From Paralithodes platypus (Eukaryota; Arthropoda; Malacostraca; Decapoda; Lithodidae), in the NCBI GenBank assembly GCA_032716605.1, contig CM064481.1, positions 17,106,811 through 17,170,810 on the forward strand: 64,000 nucleotides of DNA. Direction: 5' to 3'. This document shows positions 33,931 through 45,551 of this stretch, piece after piece. Below the pieces are notes generated by a model. The model was not told the DNA's origin. It did no database searches and was given only the letters and a program-made list of their open reading frames with translations. A program made the position numbers and the translations under genes. Numbering within the stretch: position 1 is the first letter of the stretch; each line of letters opens with the position of its first letter.

Positions 33931-34629
33931 CCCTTTCAGGTCCAGGGGGTTGCCGTTTAGTATTCAAAATAGAATTATCTTACTCTCATAATTACCTCTT
34001 CAAAATTAGTGTTCTGCCCACAACTCGCTCAAAGACAACTGCAGAGGTTGAAGTAATTAAACTAAAGGTTTCTAAACACCCCTGATGGTCACAAAGGTTT
34101 AAAGTACTGTATTCCTTAAGTCCTTGCATGACAGTGTGGTAATCCCGACACTGACTTACGGAAGCGAAGCATGGACGTTGGTTGAGAGACTCAGATCAAG
34201 AGTGAGAGCAGTGGAAATGAATTACTTAAGGAGTGCGTGCGGAGTTACATGGAGGGATAGACAGACTAATGAGGAAGTAAGAAGGAGGTATGGTGTGGAG
34301 GTAGATGTGCTGGAAAGTGTGAAAAGGAACAACTTGAGATGGTTCGGCCATATGGAACGTATGGAAAGCGAGAGAATGACTAAGAGGGTGTACGAGAGCG
34401 AGGTGGAGGGACAGAGGGGGAGAGGTAGACCGAATATGAGGTGGAAGGATGGAGTGAGGAAGTACATGAACGAAGGCGGTGCTGGTTGGGGGGAGGGGTG
34501 TCGACTGACTGGGGACAGAGGTGCATGGGGGCGGTTCGTTCGTGGCCACACCTTCGGGGATCACGGCGTCAGGCAATAGATAGATCCCTTAATTAAGGAC
34601 GCGATCGCGTCCGCACATGCGTGAAAGGG
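33931..34629. mobile_element. possible piggyBac-like element
   Basis: Left end TTAA then ccctttcaggtcc. The right end read inward is ccctttcacgcat, next to TTTA (one change from TTAA). Only eight end bases match, but the right end also holds the dyad ggacgcgatcgcgtcc. It encloses a LINE fragment. Confidence 0.4.
34110..34582 (+). pseudogene. LINE ORF2 C-terminal fragment
   Basis: A plus-strand frame of about 150 residues has TLTYGSEAWTL, CGVTWRDRQTNEEVRRR, LRWFGHMERM and RGRGRPNMRW, the region following the reverse transcriptase domain in many arthropod non-LTR retrotransposons. No RT motif is present, so it is a 5'-truncated insertion. It is unrelated to the LINE D, B, C and E families in this window. 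Confidence 0.8.
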
Positions 34630-34674
34630 TTTATATAACTTTTGCTCTCCCTCCCTCTCTCTCTCTCTCCTTAC

Positions 34675-34781
34675 CTGTCCAAAGTGTTGTATAACTTGAT
34701 CGAAGGATGGCTGATGTTTGTCATAGTGAGTCATGTCCAAGGTCAGAGTCAACACATCCTTCTCACTCACTCCACCAGTAC
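34675..34781 (-). CDS. SDR (DHRS7-like) exon upstream of NNAG exon
   Basis: A 107-bp exon. Two bases complete a codon, then TGGVSEKDVLTLTLDMT and SFDQVIQHFGQ. The DVLxLxLD stretch corresponds to the strand ending in the Asp that, in SDRs, contacts the adenine ring; human DHRS7 has a similar KDILVLPLDLT here (from memory). The acceptor is ttgttgcag and the donor ggacag/gtaagg, in phase 0, which fits the phase-0 start of exon 18263-18408 and gives HFGQ-LDILVNNAG. The 5' phase requires an upstream exon ending with one spare base; that exon (with TGxxxGxG) was not found up to 64000. Confidence 0.85.
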
Positions 34782-35111
34782 CTGCAACAATAAACTCATT
34801 ATCATACCACCGCCTTTTTCCCTCAGCTTTTGTCCGCAATTCTGGTTTAAACTCTTATCCCAACTGTATTATTTAAATTTATATGACTTTACCAAGTCTA
34901 GGGGGATTTAGAACTCATAACAGATCTTCTATCTACAGTATCTATTGCCTTAATCCCTGAGAGGGTGGCCACTCATATGCTTCCATATGACGAAGCATCT
35001 CATTCAATTATCTAACTTATTCCTGTTGACGTGGGAGGGTCACTTAAGCCCAACTGCCTATCTTACGGCTCCCAAATCCCCTTACAATGAATAAATTGGT
35101 GACATAAACAA
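34782..35111. other. intron sequence, no gene recognised
   Basis: Intron upstream of the exon at 34675-34781. Nothing recognisable before the MITE end at 35112. Confidence 0.4.
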
Positions 35112-35134
35112 TAAAGCTGGTATCACACCAGATA
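35112..35134. mobile_element. isolated end of the TAA-flanked MITE
   Basis: taaagctggtatcacaccag matches the ends of the MITEs at 7631 and 62756. The rest of the element is absent; LINE D sequence starts immediately after. Confidence 0.6.
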
Positions 35135-35457
35135 CACATACACTAACTATAAAAGAGCCAACTGGGAAGCTTTCACAAATGAGACGGAACACTTTGAAAC
35201 CCTAAACAACACACCCATCACTAACATCAACAATGCTGTTCACACATTCGACACAAATAACCAAAATGCAGACTAGAAACACATACCAAGAGGTAACAGA
35301 TAAAGACACAACCACAACTTCACAATAGAAATTCAAAACCTCATCAGACAACGCGACACACTGAAAGACTCCCCAGCATCCTACACACAGGACATCTTAC
35401 AACAAATCCAAGCACTCAACACACAGCTTAACAACAAAATACTAGAACAAACACCTA
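35135..35457 (+). mobile_element. LINE D fragment (copy 0)
   Basis: Matches 36630-36950 of the longest copy, the linker between endonuclease and reverse transcriptase (tataaaagagccaactggga, atcagacaacgcgacacac). It carries stop codons and is non-functional. Confidence 0.8.
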
Positions 35458-35465
35458 CACATACA

Positions 35466-36620
35466 TATGTCCAACTTGCTCAAAACCCATCACTTCGAGT
35501 CGCCACACTAAGGGTTCAGTTTCCTGCAATTCATGTGGGAACTGGACCCACCTCACCTGCACAACACTTGCCTCCAAGAAACACTACACGAACACCTGGA
35601 CCTGTTCCTCATGCCCCTCCCTCTCCCAGTCAAATCCCTCTCCTAAAACTCGTCCACCTCTCCTCCCCCCCCCTCCTAACCTTCCCATACCATCCACTCC
35701 CCCCCCTAAGACCCGTTCACCTCTCCTCCCTAACCCACCTAACCTTCCCATACCATCCACATCCTCAACTCAACACACCACACCCTATCCTAATCCATTC
35801 CAACCCCCATCTCCTGCATCCCAATCCCCACCCCCACCACCACCTAACCCATCCCAACCCTCACCCCCTCCCAATCCTCGTGCAGCAGCACCCAACATAC
35901 ATCGTGCACATAACATTAACATTCTCCAATTAAACATAGATGGCATCAACACAAAGAAACACAAACTCTCACACTTCCTCAAACAACACAACATACACAT
36001 TGCCATCTTACAAGAAACAAAACTCCACACAACACAAAAAACACCTACATTTCATGACTTCACCACCATCAGACAAGACCGGGCCGTCGGCGGCGGCGGT
36101 GGACTCATCACCCTGGTACACAAAGAAATATCATACATAGTCACCAGTGTACATACCAAATCCCTCCTCCCCACAAATGATAACACAACAGAAATACAAT
36201 CAATTAAAATACGCACTGGCAACAACTCCAACATAACCATCATAAACACATACATCCCTCCCTAAACATCCCCTACAGTACCAAATGAATACAGACCACA
36301 ATTACAACATATCACAAACACCCCACACATCATCCTGGGTGGTGACTTCAACGCAAAGACGTCGGCCTGGTTTGTCGACAACCCCGACACAGACAGAGGG
36401 CTGGTACTACAAACCCAAACAGATAACCTCATCATCCTTAACGACATCCATCAACATACCCATATTCCCCACCAAGCCCTCTATAACCCATCATCTCCAG
36501 ACATCACCTTTTGCTCCCCAGAACTCGCCCCCACAACATCCTGGAGGGTGGTCAGAACCTTAGGCTCTGACCACCTCCCGATCATTATCACCACCAAAAC
36601 GAGACTCACCCCAGCTAGCC
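35466..36620 (+). pseudogene. LINE D zinc finger and endonuclease
   Basis: At 35466-35625 one frame reads ICPTCSKP, then SCNSCGNWTHLTC, then TWTCSSCPS: the C4-H-C3 ligand pattern of a PHD finger. After a Pro-rich linker (35630-35890) comes an APE-like endonuclease: ILQLNIDGINTKK, AILQETKL with the catalytic Glu, then GGDFNAK and LGSDHLPIII with the catalytic Asp/His. Stop codons (for example at 36264) and frame changes break it. The enzyme would nick the target to prime reverse transcription. Confidence 0.75.
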
Positions 36621-39041
36621 ACAAACACACATACACTAATTATAAAAGAGCTAACTGGGAAGCATTCACAAATGAGACAGAACAACACTTCACAACTCTA
36701 AACAGTGCACCCATCACTAACATCAACAATACTGTACACATACTCAATAAAACTATCCAAAACGCTGACAAGAAACACATTCCAAGAGGTAACAGAAAAA
36801 GACACAACCCAAACTTCACACCAGAAATTCAAAACCTCATCAGACAACGCGATATACTGAAACACTCCCCAGCACCCCACACACAAGACATCACACAACA
36901 AATCCAAGCACTCAACACCCAGACTGACAACAAAATACAAGAACAAAAAAAACTAAATTGGAATAACTTCCTACAAACACTTGATCACAAAACAAACCTC
37001 AAATTACTCTATTAAACACTAAACAGCATCACACTTTCCAACAGCAACATAACACAATCACATGCTGCAATCACAACAACAGACTCTACTCCTTCATGTA
37101 AACAACAAGCAAACACTCTCATCAATCACTTCTCACATGTCAGCCACCTAAAACCTCACAAAGATGACCGACGTGTCATCCGACGTAAGAGACAATTCCC
37201 CACAGACCCTGACTATACACCCTTCACCAATCACCAGACAAAACATATCATCAACAATCTCAAGCACTCACCCACCTGTGGCCTAGACAACATAAGCAAC
37301 ATACACCTCAGACACCTGGGATCACAAGGCATACAAGCACTCACTAACATATAAAACTACAGTTATTCACACAACACAATACCAGACATTTGGAAGCATG
37401 GTATCATCATCACATTCCCCAAACCCAACAAAGATCCCACGCTACCCTCCTCGCACCGCCCCATCACACTCCTTTGCACCCCCTCCAAAGTCATGGAACG
37501 CCTAGTATTACAACTAATTACACCCGACCTACCCCTAGCTTCAACACAACTTGGCTTTAGGCCACTGCACTCCACAAACACACTTCTTACAGACCTTACA
37601 CAAAGAGCTTTTTACGGCATCAACTCAGCTAGACCACCACACAGATCACTACTAGCCACACTCGACAATAGTAAAGTCTTCGATGCCATCCCCCGCCATA
37701 ACCTAACAAACAAAATCTACAACACAAACATGCACAACAACACAAAAAGATGGCTGGCCAACTTCCTAGCAGGCAGATGTGCACACGTATCTTTTGCCGG
37801 TCAGTCATCTAGAATCAGAAACTTTCCAAATGGAGTCCCACAAGGATCCGCCCTATTGCCCGCACTCTTCAATCTGTACATGCACGATATAACTACACCC
37901 AATACGCCCCAAATAAACTTAGCCTCCTATGCAGATGACATAACACTCACATGCACACACCAAGACCCAGAAAGAGCAACAGATCTCCTTCAATCCTATC
38001 TCAACACACTACATGGCTGGTGCACTACAAACAGACTTAATCTAGCCCCAGCCAAATCCACCGCAACCCTGCTCACAAGCTGGACAGGAGAACACGAATA
38101 CATCCCTCAACTCACCATAAACAACACACAACTAACACATACACACACACCCAAAATCCTAGGAGTAACATATGATACTCATATGACATTCAAACAGCAC
38201 ACCACATACATTAAAAAGAAAGTGACACCCAGACTTAACACCCTCAGGTCACTTGCTCACACAAAATTTGGACACAATAAAGAAACCACCACCACTGTAT
38301 AAACAATACATAAGATCAGTGATGGAATACACAAGCCCAGCCAGGGCTTCTAACCTAGCTGAAACACATCATAAGTCTTTACAGACTATTCAAAACAAAG
38401 CCCTAAAGATCATTACAGGCTGCACAGCTACTGCACCCACAGATCACCTACATCAAGAAACCAAAATCCTCAAAGTCAAAGACCATCTGGACATGAGAGG
38501 CACTCAATTCCTGGCAGCAGCCTCCACGAACCAGGACCACCCACTAAACTACATGGCAACACACCCACAGACACCAAGAAATATCAAAACAACACCCAGC
38601 ACACGGTATCACACACAAATACTGTCCTCTCTCCCTCCCTGCCCACCCCGAACCAACTTCCAGAAGCACATCCATACTCATATCTCTCGCCGATCCATCC
38701 ACTCACTCATAGACAACACGCAGCTGCAAGCACAACCTCCCGAAATCCATCCTTCCGAATCCTCCCTTCCTCGCGAGGACAGAGTCCACCTGGCCAGGCT
38801 GAGATGCGGACACCATCCAGCTCTCCTGAGCTATCAGAAGAGACTGGATGACTCAGTCGTCGACACCTGCCCGGGATGTAACACAGCACCCCATACCATT
38901 AAACATATCATAGAAGACTGCATTTCACACAACCACTTACGCCAACAACACAATCTACACTCAATGAGAGCTCTGTGGGAAAGCCCAATCATGGCCATGG
39001 CCATCCTCAGGGACTCGGGGCTGTTTGGCCAGGCAGCTTAG
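36548..39041 (+). pseudogene. LINE D reverse transcriptase and C-terminal region
   Basis: Frames at 36548-37015, 37493-38302 and 38253-39041 together give the linker, RT and C-terminal parts. RT motifs: DNSKVFDAIPRH (first Asp block), NGVPQGSALLPALF and SYADDITLT with the catalytic YADD. The C-terminal part has TIQNKALKIITG, AAASTNQDHP and a Cys/His cluster (CPGCNTAPHTIKHIIEDC). At least two frame changes (near 37015-37490 and 38280) make it inactive. The uninterrupted text near 37270-37310 is the empty-site equivalent for the DIRS insertion in the next copy. Confidence 0.85.
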
Positions 39042-39043
39042 GG

Positions 39044-39082
<39 letters not shown>

Positions 39083-39084
<2 letters not shown>

Positions 39085-39397
39085 ACACTAAATTGGAACA
39101 ATTACCTCCAAACACTTGATCACAAAACAGACCCCAAAAAACTACAAAACACTAAACAGCATTACACTTTCCAACAGCAACATAACACAATCACATGCCG
39201 CAATCACAACATTCAAACACCCTCATTAATCACTTCTCTCATGTCAGCCACATAAACCCCTATCATGACGACCGACGAGTCATCCAACATAAGAGACAAT
39301 TCCCCACAGACCATGACTATACACCCTTCACCAGCAACCAGACAAAGCACATCATCAACAATCTCAAACACTCACCCGCCTGTGGTCCAGACAACAT
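39083..39397 (+). mobile_element. LINE D copy 2, left part
   Basis: Resumes the LINE at aacactaaattggaacaatt (equivalent to about 36950), directly after the (caa)n tail of the previous copy, and stops at gtccagacaacat where the DIRS element begins. The continuation is at 57733. Confidence 0.85.
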
Positions 39398-39748
39398 TAT
39401 AGGTTTGACTCCTGTAAGGAGATAAAGAAAACCTAATATTTAGTAGTGGCCCCGTAATCATTGACGATTATGCCTATTACATAAGGCACCCTCTTCAAAC
39501 ACTCATCCGCCGTAGTTTGAATCTACCGCGCAGAGCATAAAAAATTGAGGAGCCTTCATCATGAGTGCACGCAACCTCACTCATGGTTCAGTCATTATGA
39601 AATTGGGTTCTCACTACGAAAAAACTTCGTAACAAATAAAAAAGAAAAAGAAAATAAGAATAACTATTCATAAGCTTTCCATATAATCGTGGATGTACTT
39701 GTGTGGATCTTTGACCAGACGCTGACTCAGGCGTCATTCTTCCTTCAC
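39398..39748 (+). repeat. left inverted terminal repeat of DIRS copy 2
   Basis: Starts tataggtttgactcctg. From gtcattatgaaattggg to the inner border (aggcgtcattcttccttcac) it is the complement of 57416-57732. The outermost ~65 bases are a unique extension ending ccccgtaatcattgac. Confidence 0.92.
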
Positions 39749-39820
39749 TGACATATCAAGTAAACCAAAATCCTTAATACATCAACGAATGGGAAGGGGA
39801 AGGTCGAGAGGGCCCCAGTC

Positions 39821-39916
39821 GTCAATGATTACGGGGCCACTACTAAATATTAGGTTTTCTTTATCTCCTTACAGGAGTCAAACCTATAATTTATTAGTGG
39901 CCCCTCCATCATTGAC
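39821..39916. repeat. internal complementary region of DIRS copy 2
   Basis: The first half (gtcaatgattacggggcc ... aaacctata) is the complement of the left outer extension, and the second half (atttattagtggcccctcc ... gac) is the complement of the right outer end. Same as 8930-9025. Confidence 0.92.
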
Positions 39917-40090
39917 GATTATGCCTGATATCTAAGACTGGAGGGGGACATTCGTAATCATATCATAACTCTAGCAAAAGAAGATAATCAAACAACCACA
40001 TAGTATTCTTACTTCAAAAAGATATATATTTTGGCGCAGCACATATATACAAAAAGGGGGTACAAGCAGGAGCGTGCTTCAAAGAAGCCT

Positions 40091-40431
40091 GCTTTTTTTT
40101 TTTTTTTTTTTTTCTATGTGATTGAGGGAGGCAAAAGGCATAACTGCCTATAGCGAGTGCCTCCCCCATAGTTGAAAGAGTGACAGGGCCAAAATCAAGG
40201 GACGTTCGAGCCAAAATGCCTGGACACATTTGGACACATTCTGGACACATTCTGGACACATTCTGGACACACTGGAGCGGTGTGAGAGGAACCTCCCCAT
40301 ACATGTGAACAATACTCAATACAAGGCCGCACTATGCCCCTGTACAGAGCAAGAAGCTGTGCAGGGGAAAAGAACCCCCTAAGGCGGTTGAGCACACCCA
40401 GCTTCTGGGAGGCTGCCTTAGCAAGACTTGA
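40091..40431 (-). mobile_element. Jockey-like LINE copy A, truncated and internally deleted
   Basis: Starts (on its 3' side) with a T-run, then the same 3' region as LINE B (gtgattgagggaggcaaaag). It jumps across a deletion with tandem ggacacattct repeats to the segment matching 41013-41164. The flanking text matches uninterrupted DIRS copy 1 (gcctgcttgaaaaaggg at about 9210). Confidence 0.8.
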
Positions 40432-40630
40432 TAAAAAAGGGTTAACTCTGAGATTCTGAGTACAGATCCGCCAGTTAATAAGGCACCCCACTTAAAATAA
40501 GTGGTGAAAAAATTAAAACTTATAAGTTTACATGTTTTTTCTTTTTTTTCTATGTGATTGAGGGAGGCAAAAGGCATAACTGCCTATAGCGAGTGCCTCC
40601 TCCATAGTTGAAAGAGTGACAGGGCCAAAA

Positions 40631-42211
40631 TCAAGGGACGTTCGAGCCAAAATACCTGGACACACGGAGTTTGAAGCAATTTAAGTCATAGGAAGAGGGA
40701 AAGACTGATTCTGGGAGAGAGTTCCAGAGCTCAGCTGTTGAGTAGAAGAAAGTTTGAGAGTAACGTTTCACTCTTGGGTTGGAGAGTTGCACAGAGTAGG
40801 GGTGGGATTGAGTTGCAAGACGGGTACCACGTGCCCTACGTAAAGGAGGTGGTATGCACTGGGATAGCTCTGAGGAACACTGATTATTATAGTAGCGATA
40901 GAATAGCGAGAGAGATGCAACATTGCGGCGGAGAGAGAGAGATTGCAGAGAGTTGGTGAGTGGACGGGAGTTAATGATACGAAAGGCCTTCCTTTCAACT
41001 TTGTCTAGGAGAGCAGTGTGAGAGGAACCTCCCCACACATGTGAACAATACTCAATACAAGGGTGCACTATGCCCCTGTACAGAGCAAGAAGCTGTGCAG
41101 GGGAAAAGAACCCCCTAAGGCGGTTGAGCACACCCAGCTTCTGGGAGGCTGCCTTAGCAAGACTGGTAATATGGTCCTTCCAAATGAGAGCAGCAGAAGA
41201 AAAAGAGACACCAAGAATATTGAGAGAAGATGAAGGGTTGATTTTTGTATTGTTGAAAAATAAGGGATAGTCCGCTGGGAGATCCTGACGGGTAGATAGA
41301 TGGAGAAATTGGGTTTTAGAAGCATTAAAGTTAACAAGGTTTTCTCTGCCCCAATTGGAAATAGTATTTAGATCAGAATTTAAGAGTTCTATGGCTTCAT
41401 TCCGTTTGTCGTTGAAGGATTGCTGGCTGGGGCGTTCTGAAAAACTAATGGAGTAGTGCAAGGTTGAGTAGTCTGCGTATGAATGGATGGGAATTAAGGT
41501 ACAGTTAAGGAGATCATTTATAAAAATTAGAAAGAGAATAGGAGATAGGACAGAGCCCTGAGGAACACCGGAGTTTATAGGGTGAGGAAGTGAACAATGG
41601 CCGTCCACAACCGCGGCTATGGAACGGCCGGAAAGGAAATTAGAGACAAAGGCACAGATGGAGGAATAGAAACCGAAGGAGGGTAGTTTAGAAATTAAAG
41701 ATTTATGCCAGACTCTATCGAAGGCTTTCGATATGTCTAGTGCAATAGAAAAAGTCTCACCGAAGTCCCGAAAGGAGGATGACCAAGAGTTAGTAAGATA
41801 TGAAAGAAGATCACCAGTAGAGAGACCCTTAAGGAAGCCATACTGGCGATCTGAGAGCAGATTATGAGAAGAGAAATGCTTAAGAAATTTGGAAGCAAGA
41901 ATAGTTTCAAAAACTTTAGAAAGACAAGAGATAAGAGCAATTGGACGATAGTTGGAGGGTTGAGAGCGGTCACCCTTCTTTGGGACAGGTTGAATGTGAG
42001 CAAACTTCCAGCATGAAGGGAAGACGTTAGAGGATAGACAGAGACGAAAGAGTTTGCCTAGGCAGGGAGTCAGCACGGAAGCACAGTTTTTGAGAACAAC
42101 AGGAGGAACACCATCCGGACCGTACGCCTTATTAGTGTTAAGCCCAGAGAGGGTAGAAAGTACATCTTTAGAAGAGATTAGGATATTAGGCATAAGTACA
42201 AAGGAGTACAA
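40631..42211 (-). pseudogene. LINE B reverse transcriptase, YADD changed to YADY
   Basis: A single open frame of about 520 residues: TNKAYGPDGVPP, NYRPIALISCLSKVFE, LSDRQYGFLKG, ALDISKAFDRVWH, NSGVPQGSVLSPILF, then SYADYSTLHYS and the thumb/C-terminal region (LNRLRGFFSPAQLL, NSLQSLSLRRNVASLS, FFYSTAELWNSLP). The motif that should be YADD has Tyr in place of the second Asp, a metal-binding residue, so the enzyme should be inactive despite the open frame. The family looks like Jockey/CR1-type LINEs. The endonuclease is missing because of 5' truncation. Confidence 0.85.
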
Positions 42212-42399
42212 AGGAAATCAAGCAACAACAGATCTAGTGACCCTTCTAGGTTGCTTGTCCTCCAAAACACTGAGGATCAAGTGTCCAAACAGTGGTTCAG
42301 AGTGGGTAAGGGAACATTGGAAAGGGAATTACTGCCCTGGAACTAATGTCCGTGGCAGGATTAGGAAGTTAGTAGGGGACAGATGGGTTAGTAACTGAG

Positions 42400-44905
42400 G
42401 GGAGGATAAAATAAAGTTATTCATTTACAAACGCAGTCAGTCGCGGGTTTGAAGCGAGATATTTGTCTAGGCGGAGTTTAAATGAATCAACGGTGATGCA
42501 GTCTATAACGTTTCGGGGAAGCCCATTCCACAAGTTGACAACTCGATTGAAGAAGAAATTCTTAGATTCGTGTGAGTTAAAAGATTTACCAATAATTTTG
42601 CAACCGTTTCCCCGCGTGTAATTAGATTGGTCGATAGTGAAGTACTTACTACAGTTCATATTGTCGATGCCTTTGATGATTTTGAACACTTGAATTAAGT
42701 CACCTCTTAATCTGCGCTGGGTTAAAGGAAATAGATTTAATTCTCTAAGACGCTCTTCGTATGGTTTGTTCTTTAGGCTAGGTATCATTTTGGTAACTCT
42801 ACGTTGAACTCGTTCTAGCTTGTTTATATCTTTTTGGTAATAAGGGCACCAGGATTGAACGCAGTATTCCAGAAGAGGGCGGACTAAGGAATTGTAAAGG
42901 GTTAGGATAACTTCTTTGGATTTATGCTCAAATGACCTGCCTATAAAGCCAATTATTTTGTTTGCCTTCTTAACAACTTCTGAACATTGTTGACTCGGTT
43001 TTTAGGTTACTCGATATTGTTACTCCCAGATCGGTTTCTCTGTTTACATTCTTAAGCTGAGTGCCATTCATCGAATAGTTTGCTTTCTCATTTAGGTATC
43101 CGATATGTAGTACTTTACATTTATCCGCATTGAAACTCATTTGCCAAATTTGGGCCCAACATGACAATTTATCTAGATTGTGTTGCATATCGTCAACTTG
43201 TTCTTTTGAGAGTACGCTATTTGCAATTTTTGTATCGTCAGCAAATTTTGAGATTGTACAGGTGAGGCCCTCATCTATGTCGTTGATGTAAATTAGAAAG
43301 AGAATTGGTCCTAGTACTGATCCCTGGGGTACCCCGCTACTTACATTGGTCCATTTAGATGCCTTACCGTTTATGACTACTCTTTGCTTTCTGTCACTGA
43401 GCCAATTTTCTATCCATTTCAACACACCGTCTTGTATTCCATGCGCTTTTAGTTTTAGCAGTAAACGTTTGTGGGGAACTTTGTCAAAGGCCTTTTGAAA
43501 ATCAAGGTATATAATATCTACAGCTTTACTCTCATCGTAGAGGTTGAGGATATCGTGGAAGAAGTCTAAGAGGTTTGTTAAACAGGAACGTTTTTTACGA
43601 AAGCCGTGTTGAGTATCTTTAAGTATGTTATTTTCCTCTAAGTGATTTACGAGTCTGTCTCGTATGACCGTTTCTAGCATTTTACATACAACTGAGGTTA
43701 AGCTAATTGGACGATAGTTACTGGCTAGGGATTTGCTGCCTTTTTTGAATATCGGTGTTACGTTGGCTAGCTTCCACTGATCAGGCATAGTTCCAGACTG
43801 CAAGGATTTATTGAATAGTAAAGTCAGTGGTTTGGAGAGCTCATCCTTAGCTTCCTTCAGAACTCTAGGCGAGATTGTATCAGGTCCAGGCGTTTTATTT
43901 ACCTTGAGTTTATCTAAACAATTCAATACTTCTCTCTCTGTAACGGTGATATTGCTTAGAACATCTGAATTATCAGTCTGAATCAGCGATGGTGTAGGGA
44001 TATCACTGAGGTCTTCTGTTGTAAAAACTGATGCAAAGAAGGTATTGAGGGCATTACTCATTTGTACTTCGTCTTTGGTGTATTCTCCATTTTCATCGAC
44101 TAACGGTCCAACAGTTGAAGTAACTACTTTTTTCTTTCTGATATAACTATAGAATTCTTTCGGGTTTGTTTTACTTTGATTCGCAATATGTAACTCTAAG
44201 GTCTTTTTACTTTGCTTAATTAACTTTTTGGCTTTGCGCCGTAGCTCTACAAATTTCACCCGTTCTTCGTCATTTTGTGAGGATTTTAATCTATCATTAG
44301 CACATTTTTTAGCAAGCAGGCAGTTTGAAATATCTTTATTCCACCATTTGGGCTTATTATTATGGCCTGGACGCCGTATTTTCGATGGTATGCAGTCTTG
44401 CACTGCTTTTAGGTAAGTGGTTTCGAATAACTTCCAAGATGTATTTATGTCATTATTGTTAATTAAAAAGCTCCAGTCAGTTTCTTTAAACATAGCTCTA
44501 AGTTTATGGAAGTTTGCTTTCTTGAAATTAGGGACTTTTTCGATGCTACTATTTGGTTCGTTACTAGTAAACTTTAAAGTGAAAGTTATCGTACGATGGT
44601 CGCTGTTACTGAATTCATCACCAACATTCAAATTCTCTATTAATTCTTCTTTTGTTGCAAGTACAATGTCAAGAACGTTATTACCACGGGTCGGCGTTCG
44701 AACAAATTGATAAAGCGAACTCTCTTGCAAGTTCGTATACAAGTCATGTCCGGAATGTGAAGTAAGAGTATCGCCCCACTTGGTCACAGGTAAATTAAAG
44801 TCGCCAAAAATTACGGTATCTTGCGAGTTACTTACATCTGCAATTTGTTCATAAATTTCTCGGTCAGTTTGCACTGATTGAGCTGGAAATTGAAAATTGA
44901 AATAC
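42400..44905 (-). mobile_element. CR1/L2-like LINE C, inserted in LINE B
   Basis: Minus-strand LINE with the second half of an endonuclease, a complete RT and the C-terminal region. Its 3' end is near 42400 (ataaagttattcatttac) and its 5' truncation near 44905. The exact junctions with LINE B (about 42195 and 44990) cannot be fixed because some flanking text at each side is unassigned. LINE B protein is continuous across it. Confidence 0.8.
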
Positions 44906-44907
44906 AC
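42417..44907 (-). pseudogene. LINE C endonuclease/RT polyprotein, one frame break
   Basis: The frame 42970-44907 (645 residues) shows an endonuclease end (TVIFGDFNLPVTKWGD, SDHRTITF), the linker, and RT blocks KTPGPDTISPRVLKE, YRPISLTSVVCKMLE, QHGFRKKRSCLTNLL, YLDFQKAFDKVPH, SGVPQGSVLGPILF and KFADDTKIAN with catalytic FADD intact. The frame stops near 42970 and the C-terminal part continues in 42417-42788 (KMIPSLKNKPYEERL, FFFNRVVNLWNGLP). So one frameshift plus the 5' truncation inactivate it. The wording is that of CR1/L2-group LINEs. Confidence 0.88.
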
Positions 44908-44984
44908 ACAAATAGGTTATCAGCGGTGATAGCCTAACCGAAAACTAAAACAAAACAAAATTTGAATACGCAGTGATAGCCGAA

Positions 44985-45551
44985 CCGAAAACAGTAAGAG
45001 AGAGGAGGGCGGAGAGGGAGGAATAGCACCGGAATCATCCAAGGTGGAGTTTCTAGCAAAAGTTTGAGCGAAGAGTTTAGCTTTGTCAGAGGAAGAAGTG
45101 ATGGTTGTGCCATCAGAGTGGGAAAGGGGAGGGAAAGACGAGGAAGAGAAATTGTTGGAGAGGTTTTTGGCTAGATGCCAGAAAGCTTGGGAAGAGCTAG
45201 AGTTGGATAGTTCAGTGCATTTATTATTGATGAAAGAGTGTTTGGCAAGTCGAAGAACAGATTTGGCTTGATTCCGGGCAGAAACATATGAAGAATGAGA
45301 GTCTTGAGTTTTAAGGCGTCGGTACCGTTTGAATGCTTCCTCCTTATTGCGGACAGCAGTAGAACAGGCGTGAGTAAACCAAGATTTTTTAGCATTAGTC
45401 TGAGAGAAAGAGAATGGAATGTATGCTTCCATGCCCGATAGGATTACCTCGGTAATGCGTTCAGCACTCTCCGAGGGTCCTCGGCCATGGAAGCAGAAAT
45501 CATTCCATGGGAAATCAAAGAAGTACTGCCGAAGAGCCTCCCAGTCCCATA
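44985..45551 (-). pseudogene. LINE B linker between endonuclease and RT
   Basis: The frame carries WFTHACSTAVRNKEEAFKRY, QAKSVLRLAKHSFI and a Ser-rich stretch ending DDSGAIPPSPPSS. In Jockey-like LINEs this lies just before the RT, and the protein resumes at MPNILISSKDVLSTL (about 42190) on the other side of LINE C. Confidence 0.75.

Larger units (their letters stand above)
35460..39082 (+). mobile_element. LINE D, longest copy, with (CAA)n tail
   Basis: A non-LTR retrotransposon on the plus strand: a PHD-like zinc finger, a Pro-rich linker, an APE-type endonuclease, reverse transcriptase and a C-terminal region. It ends at ctgtttggccaggcagctta plus (caa)n, starting near 39043. Other copies or pieces: 35135-35457, 39083-39397 with 57733-58571, 58572-61095 (minus), 61096-62345, and a shared tail at 33062-33136. 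The clade (Jockey/I group) is an inference. Confidence 0.85.
40537..45551 (-). mobile_element. Jockey-like LINE B, 5'-truncated, cut by LINE C
   Basis: Minus-strand LINE with a T-run at 40537 (its poly-A tail). The parts are 40537-about 42195 and about 44905-45551, separated by LINE C. DIRS copy 1 shows the empty site: about 20 bp of DIRS (tgcacatataaaccccatta in copy 1) were lost at insertion, with no clear duplication. The 5' end is cut in the region between endonuclease and RT (ttttatgggactgggagg). Confidence 0.85.

Noticed and set aside
36548..36946. Minus-strand reading frames across LINE D and other LINEs
   Set aside because: They are antisense shadows of motif-bearing plus-strand LINE frames.
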